64,000 nt of DNA, taken from Colletes latitarsis (taxonomy: Eukaryota > Arthropoda > Insecta > Hymenoptera > Colletidae). The notes under the pieces are model-generated. The model was not told the origin of the DNA and searched no databases. It saw only the letters and a list, made by a program, of their open reading frames with translations. Each line of letters starts with the position of its first letter. The stretch's first letter is position 1. The position numbers and the translations under genes are program-made. This document shows positions 60,000-64,000 of the stretch, one piece after another. Where the stretch lies: the NCBI RefSeq assembly GCF_051014445.1, contig NC_135140.1, positions 11,302,001-11,366,000 of the forward strand, in the 5' to 3' direction.

Positions 60000-61040
60000 C
60001 AGGGTGTTCGGCCACCCCTGGGAAAAATTTTAATGGGGGATTCTAGAGGTCAAAATAAGACGAAAATCAAGAATACCAATTTGCTGATGCAGGCTTCGTT
60101 AAACAGTTATTAACGTTTAAAGTTTCACACCTTCTCGAATTTTTTTCTCGAAAATGCGCAAGATTTCGGGGGTATGTCTATTCATCAAAAATTATTGTAA
60201 TTGACCCCAGAACCCAGAAATAATTTTTTTAGAACGATTTGAAATTTTTTGATTTCGTCGAAAAATTTAGGCACCTACCCCCTATCGATTTTTCTTAAAA
60301 ATTAGTTTTTGATTTTTAGTAATTTTATTTGACGCCCTACAGAAAAGTTGTCTAATACTTTTTCGTAGGTACCCATGAGCTCTACTTCAAAAAAAAGTTT
60401 CATTGAAATATATTCACAATTGTAGGAGTTATGGCTGTTTGAAAATTGGACCATTTTTATGGAGTTTTTCTCATTTTGCGGGTTCGAAGACCAACTTTTC
60501 GAATATTTTTGCGATTTGTACATATTCTCCATCAAAATACGCGTAGTTTGCTTTTTTAAACATTAAAATCGTCCATTCCGTTCAGAAGTTATGACGTTTT
60601 AAAGATTCGCATGAAAATTCGGGCAGACATTTCTGACCAGAAATTATATTTTCGGTAAGGAATTTTTTTCTCGAAACTGAGTAGGATTTCGGGGGTACGT
60701 CTATTGACCAAAAATGCTTGCAATTGACCCCTGCAACTAAAAATATTTTTTCCAAGACGATTCGAAAATCTTTTTTTTCACCCAAAAATTTCACACCTAC
60801 TCGAATTTTTTTCTCGAAAGTGGGTAGGATTTCGGGGGTATATATAATGACCAAAAATAATTGTAATTGACCCCCGCAACCGAAAATAATTTTTCCAGAA
60901 CGATTTGAAATTTTTGAATTGAATTGTTAATAACTTTTTAACGAAGCCTCCATCGACAAATTGCTATTCTTGATTTTCGTCTTATTTTGGCCTCCAGAAT
61001 CCTCTATTAAAATTTTTCCCAGGGGTGCCCAAACACCCTG
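60000..61040 (+). mobile_element. CAGGGTG Tc1/mariner-type element, copy E (complete, 1041 bp)
   Basis: The cleanest copy. The left end cagggtgttcggccacccctg and right end caggggtgcccaaacaccctg are inverted repeats, flanked by TA at 59998-59999 and 61041-61042. The inverted region continues inward past aaaattttaat, aaaataagacgaaaatcaag and aaacagttattaacg, over 100 bp per side. The core carries three tttttctcgaaa sub-repeats and the family's minus-strand open frames (60302-60535 and 60582-60854). No transposase is present. Confidence 0.93.
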
Positions 61041-61226
61041 TATATACACAAAGTCAGTGTAACTAAATATTTGTTTCGTTTGATTGTACGCCGCATCTGG
61101 AACACTTTATTAACCAAAGACAGAAACAAGAGGTAAGATAGTAAATAAAAGTGAAAAGAAAAGGGATGAAAGAGGATGTAAAAATGAGAGAAAAGATTAT
61201 GTAAAAAACTTGATAATTGATGTTAA

Positions 61227-61461
61227 CCCCTTGCCATACAATGACGAGTCTGACTCGTTTCAAGTTCCTGACGTCAAGTTTACATAATCATTGGACTACT
61301 CACTGGGTAATCCAGTCTTATGTACCAAAATCAACACATTTTTACGAGGTATTCGTAAAACAAATCTATTCCTTTTCGCGATCATCCCTTGTACGAACAA
61401 ATTTAAATAACAATTCAATAGTACACGTTCGAAAAATTACATTAAATCGTACGTGAAGGGG
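61227..61461. mobile_element. piggyBac-like MITE, 235 bp, TTAA target duplication
   Basis: TTAA flanks at 61223-61226 and 61462-61465. The ends are inverted: CCCCTTGCCATAC on the left and GTACGTGAAGGGG on the right (imperfect). A perfect palindrome (acgagtc, t, gactcgt) lies about 16 bp inside the left end. There is no coding capacity. The same right end occurs at 41961. Confidence 0.88.
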
Positions 61462-61540
61462 TTAAACAGCTGAATGTATCGCATCTACGCAGCGAACAAA
61501 AACCTTCTGAAATCTGAATCTGAACAATTGTTTACGCCTA

Positions 61541-61945
61541 ATGGATCCCAGCGACGTATCCTTACCAAAGAACGTCGAATTCCGAGCGGTCGTCGTTGAT
61601 CCCGGCAGCGACGTTATTGTCAAAATTATAGCGGACGTAGCGTCGAACCGCGCGCACAAAGTGGAGCAATATAGCGTGCGGCTACGCCTCTGTATCGGGG
61701 CACACGGATTCCCTGGCGCGAGTGTAGGACGAGTGGTAAAGCAGCGGCGCACTCTACACTTCGCCGCGCCGTTATCTCGGCACCATCTAGCCGGGCTAAA
61801 AGCTTCTCCCCATCAACTCCCTTCTTCGGTTCCCTTCCTACGGTACCCTGCCCACCATCCTCGTCTCCGTCGACGCCGCGTGTCCCAATTTTTTTACAGC
61901 CCGCCCCGGACGAACTTCCCGAAAACGCCGCGACGAACTGCTTAA
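61541..61945 (+). CDS. Candidate coding start or exon, unidentified product
   Basis: An ATG (gcctaATGG) opens 134 codons on the plus strand. The first ~55 codons have a strong RNY pattern and alternate hydrophobic residues (NVEFRAVVVDPGSDVIVKI), as real coding sequence does. After ~70 residues the translation turns Arg/Pro/His-rich and is probably not coding. A possible donor (gagtg then GTAAAG) would end the exon near 61735 in phase 0. The complementary strand is an alternative: a frame ending ARNSTFF at a GTAAGG donor (exon end 61566) fits the 57559-57706 exon in phase. Both cannot be right over the same bases. No family is recognised. Confidence 0.28.
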   Translation: MDPSDVSLPKNVEFRAVVVDPGSDVIVKIIADVASNRAHKVEQYSVRLRLCIGAHGFPGASVGRVVKQRRTLHFAAPLSRHHLAGLKASPHQLPSSVPFLRYPAHHPRLRRRRVSQFFYSPPRTNFPKTPRRTA

Positions 61946-62154
61946 CATCTTGTTACCCGTGTCCTCCGGCATTTTATATAGATTCCACCGGCGTCACCTA
62001 TTCGCTGCTCCCACCCGATCGATCCCCCCCCGCGGCTCTATATCGGCCGAGGCGCGTCGTCGTTCCTCTTGTTTCGACGCCAATGAACAGGACCAGGACA
62101 AGTTTTACACTCGTGTCTGCAAATTCGAGTCAATTTCAACCGAGACCGGGCCCA
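61946..62154. other. GC-rich stretch with TATA-like words
   Basis: Contains ttttatatagattcc (61971) and ggctctatatcgg (62033) in GC-rich DNA, so a promoter is possible. It abuts the 104/113-bp satellite, whose first unit shades into it. Confidence 0.3.
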
Positions 62155-63905
62155 CTCAAACCGTATTCGAACGCTCGGAGGCAAATTATGAATCAATGGG
62201 ACAAGGAATATGGGATCAAACTGCATCAAACTATCTGCAACTTATTCTACGGAAGATATATGAGTACTCGAACTGCATTCGAACGTTCGAAGATAAATTA
62301 TGAATCAATACGACAAGAAATATGGGATCAAACTGCATCAAACTATCTGCAACTTATTCCATGGAAGATATATAACTCTACTCGAACTCTATTCAAACTT
62401 TCGAAGACAAATAATGAATCATGGGACAAGGAATATGGGATCATACTATCTGCAACTTATTCTACGAAATGTATATGATTCTACTCGAACTCTATTCAAA
62501 CGTTCGAAGATAAATTATAGATTAATAGGACAAGGAATATGGGATCAAACTGCATCAAACTATCTGCAACTTATTCTACGGAAGATATATGAGTACTCGA
62601 ACTGTATTCGAACGTTCGAAGATAAATTATGAATCAATAGGACAAGAAATATGGGATCAAACTGCATCAAACTATCTGCAACTTATTCTATGGAAGATAA
62701 ATAATTCTACTCGAACTGTATTTAAACTTTCGAAAACAAATAATGAATCATGGGACAAGGAATATGGGATCAAACTATCTGCAACTTATTCTACGAAATA
62801 CATATGATTCTACTCGAACTGTATTTAAACTTTCGAAAACAAATAATGAATCATGGGACAAGGAATATGGGATCAAACTATCTGCAACTTATTCTACGAA
62901 ATGTATATGATTCTACTCGAACTCTATTCAAACGTTCGAAGATAAATTATGGATAAATAGGACAAGGAATATGGGATCAAACAGCATCAAACAATCTGCG
63001 ACTTATTCTACGAAATATATATGATTCTACTCGAACTCTATTCAAACGTTCGAAGATAAATTATGGATTAATAGGACAAGGAATATGGGATCAAACTGCA
63101 TCAAACTATCTGCAACTTATTCTATGGAAGATATATAATTCTACTCGAACTCTATTCAAACTTTCGAAAACAAATAATGAATCATGGGACAAGGAATATG
63201 GGATCAAACTATCTGCAACTTATTCTACGAAATGTATATGATTCTACTCGAACTCTATACAAACGTTCGAAGATAAATTATGGATTAATAGGACAAGGAA
63301 TATGGGATCAAACTGCATCAAACTATCTGCAACTTATTCTACGAAATATATATGATTCTACTCGAACTAAATGTTCGAAGATAAATTATGGATTAATAGG
63401 ACAAGAAATATGGGATCAAACTGCATCAAACTATCTGCAACTTATTCTACGAAATATATATGATTCTACTCGAACTCTATTCAAACGTTCGAAGATAAAT
63501 TACGAATTAAAAGGACGAGGAATATGGGATTAAACTGCATCAAACTATCTGCAACTTATTCTACGAAATATATATGATTCTACTCGAACTCTATTCAAAC
63601 TTTCGAAGACAAATAATGAATCATGGGACAAGGAATATGGAAACAAACAGCATCAAACCACCTGCAACTTATTCTACGAAATATATATGATTCTACTCGA
63701 ACTCTATTCAAACTTTCGAAGACAAATATTGAAACAATGGAACAAGGAATATGGAAATAAACTCCATCAAACCATTTGCAACTTATTCTACGAAAGATAT
63801 ATGATTCTACTCGAACTCTATTCAAACGTTCGAAAATAAATGATGTATCAATAGGACAATAAATATGGAATCAAACTGCATCAAACCATGTGCAATTTAC
63901 TTTAC
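62155..63905. repeat. Tandem array of 16 units in two length classes, ~104 and ~113 bp
   Basis: The anchor gacaagraatatgg occurs about every 104-115 bp from 62200 to 63855. Long units read ggatcaaactgcatcaaactatctgc; short ones lack the inner tgcatcaaac. Other words are cttattctacgaa, gattctactcgaactctatt and caaacgttcgaag. The unit is not a fixed multiple of three, so open frames through it (62083-62478, 63177-63533) are by-products. Confidence 0.96.
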
Positions 63906-64000
63906 GAAAAGTGTTTTCGATAATAAAGTCTTCGTTTTCGATAATTAGAGGACATTACTAAAAATAAACGAAAATTGTTTCTTCTCCGATCGTATCTCTA
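63906..64000. other. Short unique tail
   Basis: Leaves the satellite at tgtgcaatttac; nothing recognised before the window ends. Confidence 0.5.

Noticed and set aside
62083..63533. Plus-strand open frames of 110-131 codons in the 104/113-bp array
   Set aside because: They share the repeated words of the array and shift frame with unit length; not genes.
1..64000. tRNA, rRNA or snRNA genes
   Set aside because: I looked for ggttcgaatcc-like B boxes and conserved rRNA words. The few ttcgaa-tcc matches lack a partner A box or cloverleaf.

Overview
This is eukaryotic nuclear DNA, most likely from a hymenopteran insect and probably a bee. It is AT-rich but CpG is not depleted (tcga and acga words are everywhere). 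It has no prokaryote-style ORF layout and carries several insect-type short DNA transposons. The genus cannot be read from the sequence. No protein in the window could be named with confidence, and no tRNA, rRNA or CRISPR locus was seen.

Layout. The window is mostly non-coding and is dominated by tandem repeats. About 19 arrays or tandem duplications, nearly all built from mutually unrelated monomers, cover roughly 23 kb by my estimate. Main arrays: ~117/159-bp units (8.3-10.8 kb), a 745-bp higher-order array (11.9-14.5 kb), 141 bp (17.7-18.5 kb), 181 bp (21.5-23.5 kb), ~256 bp with a 1024-bp higher order (26.1-28.6 kb), 223 bp (29.9-30.8 kb), 365 bp (32.4-35.3 kb), 248 bp (41.0-42.1 kb), ~245 bp (56.6-57.5 kb) and 104/113 bp (62.2-63.9 kb). 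Smaller ones lie at 0-0.65, 4.3, 31.6, 43.7, 46.1, 46.9, 49.6, 51.5 and 55.3 kb.

Mobile DNA. Five copies of a CAGGGTG-ended element lie at 2.0, 4.8, 34.1, 48.4 and 60.0 kb. Its TA target duplication (Tc1/mariner-type) is proven by an uninterrupted satellite monomer. Three short TTAA-flanked piggyBac-like MITEs and one relic lie at 35.1, 20.5, 61.2 and 41.9 kb. There is also a possible hAT MITE (58.1 kb) and a fold-back element (52.4-53.1 kb).

Genes. The coding content is tentative. On the minus strand a GC-rich block at 39.2-41.0 kb ends in a GTAAGT donor. A second GC-rich block at 14.4-14.96 kb has a TATA box and a GTGAGT donor. A 164-nt exon candidate with an excellent polypyrimidine tract lies at 6567-6730. 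Together they fit a leftward gene with alternative 5' exons and a first intron packed with satellites. A second minus-strand model has exons at 57559-57706 and 55822-55999 (stop codon included) whose phases match. A plus-strand open frame at 61541-61945 is another candidate. Short enhancer-like motif clusters lie between the arrays. All gene models need RNA evidence; the repeat and transposon calls are directly visible.
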